In this document: in pieces, positions 27,301-59,400 of the stretch
How the letters are laid out: every line of letters starts with the position of its first letter
How positions within the stretch are numbered: the first letter of the stretch is position 1
Origin: Syngnathus acus
Taxonomy: Eukaryota > Chordata > Actinopteri > Syngnathiformes > Syngnathidae
Length of the DNA: 64,000 nt
Direction: 5' to 3'
Assembly (NCBI RefSeq): GCF_901709675.1
Contig: NC_051102.1
Location: forward strand, 10,239,412-10,303,411
Program-made: the position numbers and the translations under genes
Notes under the pieces: generated by a model
Databases searched by the model: none
Told to the model about the DNA's origin: nothing
The model's input: the letters and a program-made list of their open reading frames with translations, nothing else

Positions 27301-29754
27301 AACGCGCAGATGAGGAACATGGCCTTATCCTCATGGGCCACCTCCCTGAGAATCAGGTTTTGAAGGCTGATCACCGGCGGTTTATTGTCCTGCGTGATAA
27401 AACACCAGGGTCTGTGTGTTTTCTTTTTTTAATCTTAATTAACCAGAGATGCCCCCCCCCTGACATGTCACTCACTACAGCAGCAAAAACAAACTTCTGA
27501 TCTTTATCTTGTAAGAGCAGGAGCACATCTGACAGCAGCACAGCATGTATCTCTGAGGAAGATCAAAGAAGAGTCAGTCCACACCCTTTGTCAAGAATAA
27601 GAATGTACCTTTCTGTCTGCCAGAAGACTTCCAGGTGACAGGGCCTTCGTGCAGCAGAGTCCGGTTGCCCTGGATCAGATCCTCCCGGCGGATGAGTTGG
27701 CCGTCTTTCAGCCGCCCCACCGACTTGGGCTCCAGTCGAAAGTAGATCTCACGGAGGCGGGAGGCCTGCTCGTAGTGCCTGACGCCGTCGTTCACTCGGG
27801 AGATGGTATCCTTGATGGCCGCCAGGCCTTGGAGCAGAGACTCGTGGTCGTCGGTGTCGACTGAAAGGCGTACCGTATATTAGGGGGGCGGGGTTTGTGA
27901 AGAGTATGTACGAGAAATTGCAAATGAGAGAATAGTTCCACTCATTGTTTACCTTCAGTGTTCTGTATGAGTCGCTCCACCAGGACGGGGTACTTTGTGA
28001 TGCGCTGCGTCACCAGCAGGAAACACTCGGGGATACCCAACCTTCTCACCAGGACCAGCTGACCAACTTTCTGGTGGAAGACACGCACATGAAATTAAAG
28101 TGAAAAACTCTAAGCACCCCCCATTTAAAACTCTCAATTATTTTCCATCATCTTCAGCAGTTAACTGATCCATCTGTGGCTCCCAGTCCGGATAGGTCGG
28201 AAAATGAACCCTCTCAGGTTTCAGCTCTGGGCCGAGAGTTCGTGTCTCGCTTACCTTCATGAGGCTTTGAAACTTCTTGTTGCTTTGTAGCTGCTCCTTG
28301 TAAAAGCTGACAGCTTCGGTGTGACGGCTACAGAAAACGCCGTACCACTCCTTCATTTTTGTACCCACCGAGCCAGAAAACTAAGGTAAAAAAAAAAAAA
28401 GCAACATTGTTCAGAAGCACAAACATTTCTTCACTCACAGTTTTAAAAAAAGGCAACCCGTTCTCCAGCATCTGCCCTACCTGTGAGATGAGTATGTCTC
28501 CCAGCTGCGTGATCTGGTAGCTGTTGGGACTGCCCCGCTCTTGACACTGACTTTGGCGCAACTTGAAGTTGTCCAGGAAGTGCTGGTGCAGCTTGAGCAG
28601 GGCGTCCAAGCCGGGGAACAGCGTGTCCACTTTGTCTTCGTTTAGCAGCTGGGACTGGCGCAGCTCGTGCATGTAGACGTGCCGGAGGATCTTCAACGTG
28701 CGCACATGGTGCATCTCCGTCTGCATCAGCTCTAGGAAATTGCAAAAAAATAAAGTCAATGGCATTGCAGTCACATCCATGTGCCATGTTGACAGCTGAA
28801 AGTAGAAATCAATAGCCAAAGATTCTTTGCAATAATATTTTCGGTGCGGCCCCAGCCGTCGAAACACAGTGTTGTGATTTATGTTTGGTTTGTGAAATAT
28901 GCATTCAACATGCAAAATCCACCTGTTTTTATCCATAGTGGGCGGCCATATTGCCATTTGCTGCTGTTGCTAGGTTTCAGGTCACAGCCAATCACAGCTC
29001 AGCAGTTTTCTGAAGCTGAGCAACTGTCATTTTCAGTGGACAGCAAGTGCCAAAATGGCCACCCCCTGAGCTGGATACCTAATTTTCCCTTCTCATATTC
29101 CACAAACGCAATATCAATCAGATGAAGTTAGACAAAGTAGCTAGTGCGCACCATAGATGACATCCTGTCTTTTGATGGCCTCTCGGTCCAGAGTTTGCAT
29201 GTAGTCTGGGTTGGCTGCCGCGCTCCATGATTCTGCTTCCAGGTTCTGACTGTCACGCTCCAGCCCGCCTCGCAGCGCAGAGTAATGGTCATCTGGAGGA
29301 GAAACATTGACATTAAAACAAACATTGACACATATGTATGCGTGTCTTTTCTTTCTGCCAAAAGAAAGACAGAGCTGACCTTCCAGATTGATGGGCTCAG
29401 CCAGGGAAATGGCATCCTCGAAGACAACCCTCCCCCGGATGCCCTCCACCTCATCCATCCGTGCTGGGTCGGAGCTATTTGTGGATGTCGGAGGAAAAAC
29501 AGTTAGAGTGGAAACATTGCTCAATACCAAAGGATATCTTCTTGCTGATCACACACAACCTAGCTTAGCGTTTGCTCAAATGAAGCGGTGTTTGTTTCTT
29601 CAGCCGTTTTGTGTGGGATGTGAAATGTGAGTCAAGTATGAGGAGAAACCAGTTGATCAGAGTCATTGCCGCCGGCACACCTGAAGTTTCTTGCAGCGTC
29701 CTTGTACGAGGGTGAACCGGGCTGAGCTTTGTCTTGGGTGGGGGTGACTGTCAT
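24325..29754 (-). CDS. arhgef18: Rho/Rac guanine nucleotide exchange factor 18, p114-RhoGEF (19 coding exons)
   Basis: Dbl-family GEF that activates RhoA at apical junctions. Exons: 29681-29754 (coding part), 29380-29474, 29152-29292, 28481-28731, 28255-28380, 27953-28070, 27609-27860, 27476-27552, 27199-27389, 27054-27112, 26792-26971, 26559-26693, 26254-26339, 26117-26176, 25842-25889, 25285-25761, 24834-25152, 24607-24687, 24325-24470. They sum to 2916 nt, giving 971 residues. The DH domain (about 104-290) opens [16 protein letters not shown] and contains [20 protein letters not shown]. The PH domain (about 310-430) contains [17 protein letters not shown] long coiled coil rich in E/R/Q (about 632-790) and a basic tail with [20 protein letters not shown] follow. 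The tail and start (MTVTPTQ; human short form MTVSQK) fit ARHGEF18 better than ARHGEF2 or AKAP13. The protein ends EKVIFI, against human EDVIFF. A longer N-terminus is possible because the first exon stays open upstream. Confidence 0.93.
28941..29063. mobile_element. MITE-like palindromic element
   Basis: Two 23-bp inverted termini bracket 77 bp. Left at 28941-28963 begins GGCGGCCATATTGCCATTTG; right at 29041-29063 is, on the other strand, GGTGGCCATTTTGGCACTTG. The interior also folds back partly: CAATCACAGCTCAGCAGTTT against AAGCTGAGCAACTG. It carries no coding capacity and sits in an arhgef18 intron. It resembles palindromic nonautonomous elements dispersed in fish genomes. Confidence 0.6.
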
Positions 29755-30000
29755 GCCTGGAGCCAGGAGGGAACCAGGGATGCCATCTGCTACACTGAGC
29801 ACAAAGACAAAAAGAAAACAACGTGAATTTTGTCCATGAGTCTTCCTTGGGGCTTTTCATGAGTCCTGTTATGATACATGTGTTGACCAAACTTATGAGG
29901 CCAACATTTTTTTTTCTTGAGCTTTCCAGAGAGCGCAACTGAGTTTCTTTGGAGAACCCTAAAATAGATTCTTTGCACAAGAAAAGTGGGTTTCATGAGA

Positions 30001-30012
30001 CCCCCCCCCCCC
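30001..30012 (+). repeat. poly-C homopolymer
   Basis: Twelve consecutive C upstream of the first recognised arhgef18 coding exon. Simple sequence; its length may be inexact. Confidence 0.75.
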
Positions 30013-30463
30013 GCCCATTAATGGGTACATGTTGAGTTATTTTGAGGGAACAATAAATTTACACCGTTACAGTCGACAAGCTGTAAACTGCCTACTTGAC
30101 ATTGTAGCATTCTCATTTCCTCGGTGTTGCTGAGCAACGCGGTTCAAAACGGGCTCAGAGGTTAACAAGTTATCTCAGAGCCGGTCGGCCATCTGCCTAC
30201 AGCCGTGGCTTGAACCGAAAGGGACAACAGAATAGAAGGGTTGAATGATTAAGAGCGTTGATAGTGTGTTGACACAGCAGCTCCCTGCAAAAGAGAGACA
30301 AGAAGGGAGCCTTCGAATACAAACAACACGGCAGCGCAAAATCAGCGAAGCCTGCCAGGAGCTCAGGTCGGACCAGCTCCCCGACAAACACCGCAAGTGC
30401 ACTGTGGGAAACGTGGTCACGGCCCAGATGTGACGGCGGCAGTTCGCTTTCATCTGCTCATAC

Positions 30464-30606
30464 CTGCCGAAGGTGCAACATGCAGATCTTAATATCATCA
30501 TGACCAGCACACAAAAACAAAAACAAGCCACCGCCGGCTGACATTCACATGACGTGGAAGATGCCCCGCTTTCAACAGGGTAGAACATCATAGCATTAGG
30601 AGGCAT
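30464..30606 (-). other. candidate alternative upstream exon of arhgef18
   Basis: A minus-strand donor (GGCAG followed by GTATGAG, donor at 30463) follows a stretch with ATG codons and an open frame. When joined to the 29681-29786 exon, the open frame (2-nt overhang) is out of phase with arhgef18, and the in-phase frame has a TAA shortly before the donor. If transcribed, it is more likely 5' UTR than coding. Confidence 0.2.
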
Positions 30607-31123
30607 CGAGCTGTTAAGAGCCCTGACATTTTTATTTGGAAGGGGTTGGGGGTGAATGTCTCAAAAGTTGCAGGTCAAAGCAGCTTGTTCGCTCCATTTT
30701 TTCTTTCAACTAGGCTACCAGAAATCTTCACATTAAAACTTGTCAATTGAGCCCCAAGCCACACCTCAATAGACTGGCTGGAAGGCAGCGTGAAATACGG
30801 GGTCATTCCCACACATCACAACACAAGGAACTCGACCAGCAAGTCTGCCAGGTGGCCTGCTGCACAGCCAGTGCACACAGCAAACACTGCACCATCCTCC
30901 GCACAACTCAACTTTGTCTATGCAGTACACAACATATACGCTCAACTCAAATCAACATACACGCCTACGCACAGCCTACTACTTACTACAGTTCTATTTG
31001 TCACATAAGATGCCGTTTTCTTGTGAACTATAAAAATGACAATGTTTTTTGAGCTATGGGCGACATACATGCTTGGCAAAGGGAGTAAAATATTCCATGT
31101 GCTTGCCAGCAAAGATTCAGAGG

Positions 31124-31240
31124 ATATATAAAGTCTACACACCTCCTGTTCAAAGGCCAGTATGAGATAGAAATAAAATGAAATCAAGATAAGTCACTGC
31201 AATACCTTTTCCAACATTGGAGTGATCTATCATTAACCTC
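31124..31240 (+). mobile_element. fragment of a Tc1-like element terminus
   Basis: Contains AAGTCTACACACCTCCTGTT, then CAAAGGCCAG and a TCAAGATAAGTCA block. These match in order the terminal region of a fish Tc1-like family that also occurs at 54588-55105 in this window (AAGTCTACACACC, ACAAAGATAAACCA). No transposase is present here. Confidence 0.5.
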
Positions 31241-32003
31241 AAGGCTCTTTAAACTTCATAGTTTGATATTATGCCTGATTTGAGAGACTTTGCTTTTGTC
31301 CAAAACAATGTTTTTACTTTTTCCTCAGTAATCACACATTTTCTTATATTTTTGACTGCCACTTATATTTCTCTTTGCCAAATTCCATATTTTTCTCATA
31401 ATATTGAGGTGTTTTTTTCAAATAGTCTTGCCATTATGCATATACATATATATAGTATGTATTTTTGTCACTTGTGCTGCCAGCCTAAAAAAAAAAAAAA
31501 GCCTACCGCACTATTTTGTCTCAATCTCGCTTTTAAAGTATCAATCCGCGCGCAACATGACAGATGAAACAGGCACCAGACAAGTACATTATTCAAGTCA
31601 AACTTGTCTTCAGTCACCATCACACTGCCGACAATTAAAGTGAATAAACAAATACGAGAAATAAACAAGAAAAATGCAGTAAGACAGCAGGGTGTCGCTT
31701 GAAATCAACAGTTTCGGGCGAGGACACAACAGGTGCAGAGTGTGACTGCGGTCGGCAGGTGACTCGGCTACCTGTATGCTACCGTGTTGACTTGTTAGCC
31801 ATTCACCCCAATTTAAATTCCTTAAAAGTTATCCTTCAAAAGCACCCAAAGAATAGGAGGCCAGTTATGTCATTTGTAATCAAATTAAAAGTTTGCAAGC
31901 ACGTCGAGTTAGCTAGTTTAGCTTATGCTGCGCAATAATTGCTCCCCGCCTCTAAAAAACAAAAAGCACAATATGTTGTCCGCGCTAAAAACGTCAGTCT
32001 TAC

Positions 32004-32190
32004 CTGGGGGTACACGTACGGGCGAAGGTTTTATAATGTTAACTTTCGAGACAGACAATGTGTTTCCTCAGTTTGACGATGACAGCAACGGAGAACTCTA
32101 ATGAGGATTCCCGAGGAACAAGTGAAGAGGGAGGCGGTAAACGCGACGGAACAGCCTCCTGTGGACGAGCCGACAGTCCTACTTCCGTTC
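32004..32190 (-). promoter_or_regulatory. arhgef18: probable arhgef18 first noncoding exon and promoter
   Basis: A strong minus-strand donor (CCCCAG followed by GTAAGAC, donor at 32003) follows a CpG-containing stretch, with ETS-like TTCCG near 32172 and no coding frame into the downstream exon. It lies 2.2 kb upstream of the first recognised coding exon. That it belongs to arhgef18 is inference. Confidence 0.4.
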
Positions 32191-34345
32191 AAAGCGCACA
32201 ATTTTTAAACGCACAAATAAATTCTAAAACATTGAGCAATAAAATGCATATAAATATTGAAATGAGAGTATAACACCGTACCAAATATTAAGTAAAATAA
32301 GTATACAAGATGCTACCCCATTATCTAGTTTTCCAAGGAAATATTTGGAATGAAAATAATTGATTGTATCCCATGATATTAACTTTTTTTTTCATGTATT
32401 TTAGTATATTCCTGCTTTTTGTTTAAATATAAAATACAGTTTATTGCATGATTATCAACATATCTGTAAGGTCGATTTTAAAAGCAATAGTTGTGTAATT
32501 TACCGTATAAAATAGTGTACACTCCTAATACTGTACTTTCCTTCAATACAACGAAGAAATAATTTGTCCAGCAGGTGGGGCTATTGTCCCACCATCACCC
32601 CAAAAAGCGTAATTGTTGTCATATTTAGTATTGAGGCTACTTTTAGAAATCATTCCAATATTTCGAGCATTTTTTGTTTGGGCTGCAAGTGTACCTCATG
32701 TTTTGTTCTTAGATAAAGACAATTCCATTGGGTTGTGTGGAAAACAAGGAAATAGCAAACACAGGTTGAGGTTCTCCTGAAGGCAGGATGCAACTTGCTG
32801 CATTATTAACATTTTATTTGATCTCGTTAGGATAACGATGATGCAAAATAACAAAATAAAACACCCCTTCTCCTATCAAGCAAAGAAAAAGGATCAAGTG
32901 CTGTTGGTTGATCATGAGTTCACAAGTTTGGATTAAAAAAAAAAAAAAAAAAGACTATAATGAGCGGAACATTTAAAACATTTTTTTTCTGCAACATGAA
33001 CTATATACAAAAAACATCAATCAACCATGGATATGCTGTGTATATATACACGGTATATTAATAACAAAAAACAGTATATATAGCATCTTTTTGAACACCC
33101 GCTTTAAAAGTAAAAGCAGCTATTGGTCAACGTGAGGTCTTTTTTTTTTTTTTTTTTTTTAAATATCCTTCAGCTGTAGATGTGTAACGGAAACAAATAA
33201 ATAAAACCAGACAAATAAAAGTGTCCTCCTGTGTGTTGTATCCTGTGTGCCATTTCTGTTTGGAATACTGCAGAGTGCAAGGAAATAAACCAAAAAAAAA
33301 AAAAACATCACCATTAATCAGCTGTGCTCCTTTCATCAGTCTGTTCAAGAGTTTCGAGAAGGTCACTTCTTTTCCTTCTTTTTCACAAGCTTTCACAAGC
33401 CTTTCGACACAGGAGTGGGGAACCCTTTTTGTGGTTGTTGCTTTTTTTTTCTCAGGGGGGGTTCCAGTTTCTCAAAACCTTGGCGGGGGTCCGTATGTGT
33501 ACAGTGATACCTTAAAATACGAGTTTAACTTGTTCTATGACCACGTTCATACAGCAAATCATAATTCCCCGGTGAAATTAAATGCCTTTAATCTGTTCCA
33601 GCCTCCCAAAAAATAAACATAAAAATCGGGGTATGTTTTGTAAATGAGAAAAATAGCACGCTCCTATTTCCTTCAATCACAAGTACTTTTGCACTTTACA
33701 CAAAAAATCTAATGAGCATTGTGCTACTCCGACTGGTTTGTGTGCCGATACCGTCCGACTGCCATACAGATATTTGGAGCTGATCAGTTTCACAGTAAGC
33801 TATTTGATAGCCTGAGTGTTTGTTAACATAATGCAGAGAAAAGTTTGCGATTAATTTGAACATGCCTGAAATTCTCAACTTTTTTGTTCACTATTTGCCA
33901 AGCTGTCAATTGTGAACTGTGTTGAGTTTTGTTCACTGCTACCATTCAGCTTGCGTCTCAATGTCTTGCTCTCAAGACAAAGCAAAATAAACGGCAGAAC
34001 AACTCGTATCTACAAAAAGGTGTGTTGGGTCACTCGTATCTTAAGGCGCCACTGTAGTCCTGCTCTTATTTTCAGAAGAACCTTCCATGTGGCAGTGGGA
34101 AGCAGCTGTTTTTTTCTTTTGGGGAGGACACTCCACTTCCTCCAATGGCTTGGCAGGGGTCCAGATCTGTGGTTCCCCCCCCCCAATAACCAGAGAATCG
34201 AGCCTTTCAGCATAGGAGTGGGGAACCCATTTTCAAATGTTTCTTTTTTTCCTGGGGGGCGCTCAGGTTCTTCAGATGCCTTGTCAGAGGTCCGTTTATG
34301 TTGCTTCCCACCCTTCGCTTTCATCCAAAAGTTTTTGTTTGTTTG
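32191..34345. other. intergenic region, arhgef18 to insr, with degenerate repeat array
   Basis: No intact gene was seen. It holds an 18-base A run (32935-32952), a 21-base T run (33140-33160), and three related copies of a roughly 95-bp unit at 33400-33500, 34081-34172 and 34203-34300. On minus these copies encode similar lysine-rich peptides interrupted by stops or frameshifts. This part is beyond the probable insr poly(A) signal. Confidence 0.55.
33400..34300 (-). repeat. lysine-rich peptide-encoding repeat, three degenerate copies
   Basis: Copies at 33400-33500, 34081-34172 and 34203-34300. Two of them share GGAGTGGGGAACCC on plus, and all share a T-rich tract and a G-rich tract followed by a GGTCC-like end. 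On minus they translate to RTPAK..NPPEKKK, WTPAK..ECPPQKKK and RTSDK..ERPPGKKE; two also share GFPTP. Stops and a frameshifting G run break any continuous frame. The right two copies are tandem with about 120-bp spacing. I do not recognise the parent protein. Confidence 0.45.
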
Positions 34346-34351
34346 TTTATT
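34346..34351 (-). terminator. insr: candidate insr poly(A) signal AATAAA
   Basis: Minus-strand AATAAA (TTTATT on plus) 250 bp past the insr stop codon. Longer 3' UTR forms ending further left are possible. Confidence 0.4.
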
Positions 34352-34600
34352 AGCAGCCTTGTTTCACAGTTGAATCCTTTATCTACAAACTTGGCAAAAT
34401 GAATATTTCTCTCTCTATTTATATAAAGTATGTACAGAGGTAAGATGCAGGAGGTCCTACGTACAAAAAGCGCTGTAGTGTGTGTGTATGTGGCAAAAGT
34501 AAAAATCCTGAGGTATGCACTGAGGGTTCTCTGGTGAGAGTGTGATTGACGTGTGTTTATGTCTAAACAAAAATAGATTCTGTGGAAGGAGCGGTTCGGG

Positions 34601-55366
<20,766 letters not shown>

Positions 55367-56160
55367 CCGACAATCTGCTGCGAGCCGTCCAAAAACTCCC
55401 GAGTAATCCTTGTGGCGAGGGAAGGGGAGACACAAGAAGAAGGGGGCGTGGGGGGGAGGACGAGATGGTTGTTCGGGGATGTAATTCTTCTTCAGGAAAT
55501 TGTTTTGCTTTTGCAGCGTGAGCCAGCAAGTAAACAAAAATGACCCCGGAAGATGGGCGGAGGAACGAGTCCAACGTGTTCACTCTGCACTCAAGCTGCC
55601 GCGGCGGCTAAAGCTAATGCTAAGACAGCCAGCCACGCGGGTTTGTGGCTTGAACTCCCCCGACTAAGTGAGCCCAAAAGCAGCTTTACCTGGCAGCTAA
55701 CGTTAGCAACCAGGAGCTAACGAGCTAGTTTATCAAAAGTAGCCAAGCCCAGACAGACAACCAAGACCACACACGTAAAAGTTTGCCTCACCCAGAGTCA
55801 CCTACAAAAATGGGTTGTTACGTCCACATAAACGTGGACTATTTACACGGCAAATTGATATTTGGTCTAATTCCGTTTCGTTCAGCTGCTGTGAGTCCAG
55901 GTCGCTGGAAGCCCGCGTGGCGCAACGTTTGCGTGAGTTTCGGAAAAACAACAACTCGTCCCACGAATGCGCGTCAAGCGTGGGCCAAAGCATGGCAAAA
56001 AGTTATCCTCGTGCGTTGTTTCTACTCCGAACTTCGACGCGAGGTCCGGTGCTGAGATTTCCGAAATGTTCTGCAGCTCCGCGCGACAGCAAGTGAGCTC
56101 CACGTTTTTTGGGGCTTTTCACGTGAACGTCACACCGTCCAGTCGCGTTGCTCGTGTAAA
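55367..56160 (-). promoter_or_regulatory. insr: insr 5' UTR and probable promoter region
   Basis: A CpG-containing stretch upstream of the insr start codon. No TATA box is clear, as for the human INSR housekeeping-type promoter. The transcription start cannot be placed. A small plus-strand gene candidate begins at its far end, so the region may act in both directions. Confidence 0.4.
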
Positions 56161-56446
56161 ATGGCAGACGCGCCACAAACCAGAGCAAAGTCGTACTTGT
56201 CTTCTATTTTGGAGCTTTTTCAAATCTCGTTTGTACGGCCAGAAAAAGGTAGTTGCTCTGTCACCCAGGCTATGTGTGTTGACTGTCTTTTTTCTTCTTC
56301 TTCTTCTCCCAGGCAGTAAACAAACGCTGCCAAGGGAGTCAGATGGGCTCCTAGGGAAACACGGACTGGCGCTTATTGGATTCACAACTAAGACTGTCGA
56401 GAAGCTCATTTCAAAATCGACTTCTCCTCTGAATTTAGCATTTTGA
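56161..56446 (+). CDS. candidate small two-exon gene, function unknown
   Basis: Not recognised. An ATG at 56161 in strong context (AAAATGG) opens a frame beginning MADAPQTRAKSYLSSILELF. A donor (AAAAAG followed by GTAGTT) ends exon 1 at 56248. A near-perfect polypyrimidine tract and CAG acceptor (TTCTTCTTCTTCTCCCAG) precede exon 2, 56313-56446, which ends in TGA. The 88 and 134 nt sum to 222, giving 73 residues; the intron would be 64 bp. No membrane segment or known motif is visible. It starts about 800 bp from the insr start codon, head to head. No nearby plus-strand AATAAA was seen. It could be chance, or the first exons of a larger gene. Confidence 0.3.
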
Positions 56447-59400
56447 CCGCTCCTACCACTATTGTTGTTGCAAGAACCCTATTGTTTCTGTAGAAATTCT
56501 TATAAAAATGTCTTTTCCGTAAAGACTCCCATTCGACATGTTTAGGATGAACAGTTTTTATTTCGTCGCACACGGTTGCCGTGATGACGCCCTGTTTACA
56601 ACGAAAAATGATTGGGGGTGAAAATGAATGAAGAATTATGAATATGGGCAAAATGTAAGAGTTACTGTCCTATGTTCAAGCATTATTATTAATAGTTTCA
56701 TTATCGTCATCATTTTTTTATAACTAAAGTCTCTGGAGCTTTCCAATCTCTGGAGACGCACGTCTGCTCATTGTTTGTCTTCCTGGAGCTCGTTTTCCAA
56801 GCTGGTTGTGCGTGTCGAATTCCACGCATTTCCCACTGAGGACACGCAAAAGTCGGATGTTGAGGCTTCCTGAAAAGGCCGTTCCCAAACTTTTTTCAAC
56901 TCCATGTCCTCCTGTCCCACACATATTTTTAAGAAAAGCTCTTTTATTAGCTCATGGCACTAAAATACCTCAAGAAGGAAGTACGCATTGTTGACCATGG
57001 AAGCAGATAAAAGGTCACTAACAACACCGTATCCAAGTGACAACAAAAAATGGTCAAAGCAAATCAAGATGAAGGCTAACACATATGATATAGACTACAA
57101 CAGTGTTGCAGTGACGTTGGCTAGCTCTGAATTTTCAATTACAGTGGTAACTTGAGACGTGAGTGAATCGACTCACCAATTTCTAATCTTCTTAGCTTCA
57201 TGCTAACAAACAATGCAAATCAGTTACCATCTATAATCACAGTTTGCAAAGCAACGGATAATTAAACACACGGTGGAGCAACACAAGTCGACAGTCCGGG
57301 ATGGATAAAAATGATGCAGTAAAGGTACCGCCATTTTTGTCCAGGCCTATTTCATGAGGTAATTTCTAAAAATTCTTTTGAACCATAAATCAAAAGCAAT
57401 GTGTGATCTTCATTGGTTTATGTGCAGTAAATATTTTATTACTACTTTTCTCAGAGTCAAGATATTTCTGTGACCAGAGGCGTACCAACACGACATTTGG
57501 TTTAAGCCCAACACCCTCATCCCCTTTGAAGCAAAAACAAAGGTGCTCGCAACAGGGTGGTGTGTGCTCATGAGTCATTTGTTTGCGTGCAAGCCACAAA
57601 AACACGTCAATAGTTCCGAAGCCATAATGAGTCTAATCTGAGGCGCCCGGAAGCAAGTTCACACCGGTACTCAGTGTCCTCACATACTGCACGATCGCTC
57701 ACCCGACCCGAAGGCAACACGTGTTTTCAAAAGTCCTTCACTAAAGCTGGCGAATTAGCAGTTCGAGCTGATGGTGGCAGACATAACAAAAACAGCCGCG
57801 TGAGAAGAGCTGAGATGTCGTTTTCCATGTTCCTGTCTTGGTTTCCGTTATTCAACCATTTTTTTAGTGTCCTGTGAGAAAGTCCGGAATTTAGTGTGGC
57901 TCCAAAGGGAAAGGAAGACATTGGACCAGGCAGTACAACAAGTAAAATACAAATTTGAGATTCATTTAATATCATTGAGATGTATCAACTCCTCCCAGCT
58001 CATCAGTGTTCCATTAATACTAGTCATTCTTCACACAGGATAAAGAATATATATATATATATAATAAAAACAAATAGATCCTACATAGCATTAAGCTAAC
58101 CGATTAAAAAGTTCCGCTTTTTAGGATCCAATGTGTCATTCTAAAGTTTGATGTGTTTTAAGAATACGATACGAGTGAGGTCAACAATGTCGAGGTCTGT
58201 CTTTTAGCAGACTTTTGTCCTTGGGAGGACAAAAATAGCGTGCGGGGACGTCGTGGCATCTCTGCGGGTTCATCGTACATGCAGCGACATGTGACAGGAA
58301 GTCACGTGCGGCGTGCATACGGATCATGGGAACGTCGGCTTTGCACCCTCTCGCCCGATTGCGAGAACAATAAAGTTCATGCGCCATTCATCTCGTGGCT
58401 CTTCGCTTCGGCCCCCGCTTCCCTTTCCCGGATTCCTTCCTGCTGCCAACAGGCGACGGTTGGAAAAATACAAGGCCCGTGATGATGGATGCTTAGGATG
58501 AGGCGCGTGTTTTTTAGCCGCCGTGGGACGCCAGCGGCCTGAGCGGTAAATGTGCTGTGACAGCAAGTCTACATCACAATACGTGACCCGCCCCCTTTGA
58601 ACAGTCAAGTGATGCGATTGCCAAAGTGCATTGTAGTGTGAGGCTCGACGCGCCTCATTCCAAGAACTAGCATAATGACACCGTTGGGTCGTGATTGTTT
58701 AAAAAAACAGTGTGGTTCAAACTCACTGCAGAGGTGTTCATTTGAAGGAGGCATCTATTTGAGTGGGAGGTCTTTATTTTAAAATATCCCTGGGGCCATG
58801 CTGCTGGTAGGACAATTGGTGGCCAGCTAATTTATTGCTTTTATTTCATCTAAAGCATGACAGAAACAAACATAAAAAGGTGCTCAGAAAATGATTCCAT
58901 TGCACACCGCATAAAACAAACGGAAGCCCTTGAATTGTACAATAAACCTTTAATAAATAGCTTCATTAGTTTCCCATATTTACATCATAACCACCTTGAC
59001 TTAAATGTCGCCATTACTCATGTTCTTGGCTAATTTTAGGCACACAGAGAAAGAGGGGCAGGGCAGGCGGGTTTCACTTCCTGTTTCGGCGTACTACGCT
59101 CAAATGCGCAACCAGAACCGCCCATACCGAGAAAATAAAACAAAACCAAAAAAGAGGGGGGCGGGGCTTCCAAAATCTGTCATTTTATGTTACTTTACGC
59201 AGTCTGCTCAGACTGAACAGTTTACACCGTATAGCGCCAAATGTACATTTTGGTCCAGTATATGATGAATTAAAAAAAAATATATTGGCATACAACATCG
59301 CCTTCTCGGATAACATCAAAAAAGGTCAGGCTGCATCAAACAGCTAAGGGCTGTGATATAGCCCACGTGCTGCAGGTTGTCCAACTCTGATATCACACAA

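Noticed and set aside
30464-30606. Upstream coding exon of arhgef18 starting MPPNAMMFYP
   Set aside because: Joining it to the next exon puts it out of phase, and the in-phase frame has a TAA just before the donor.
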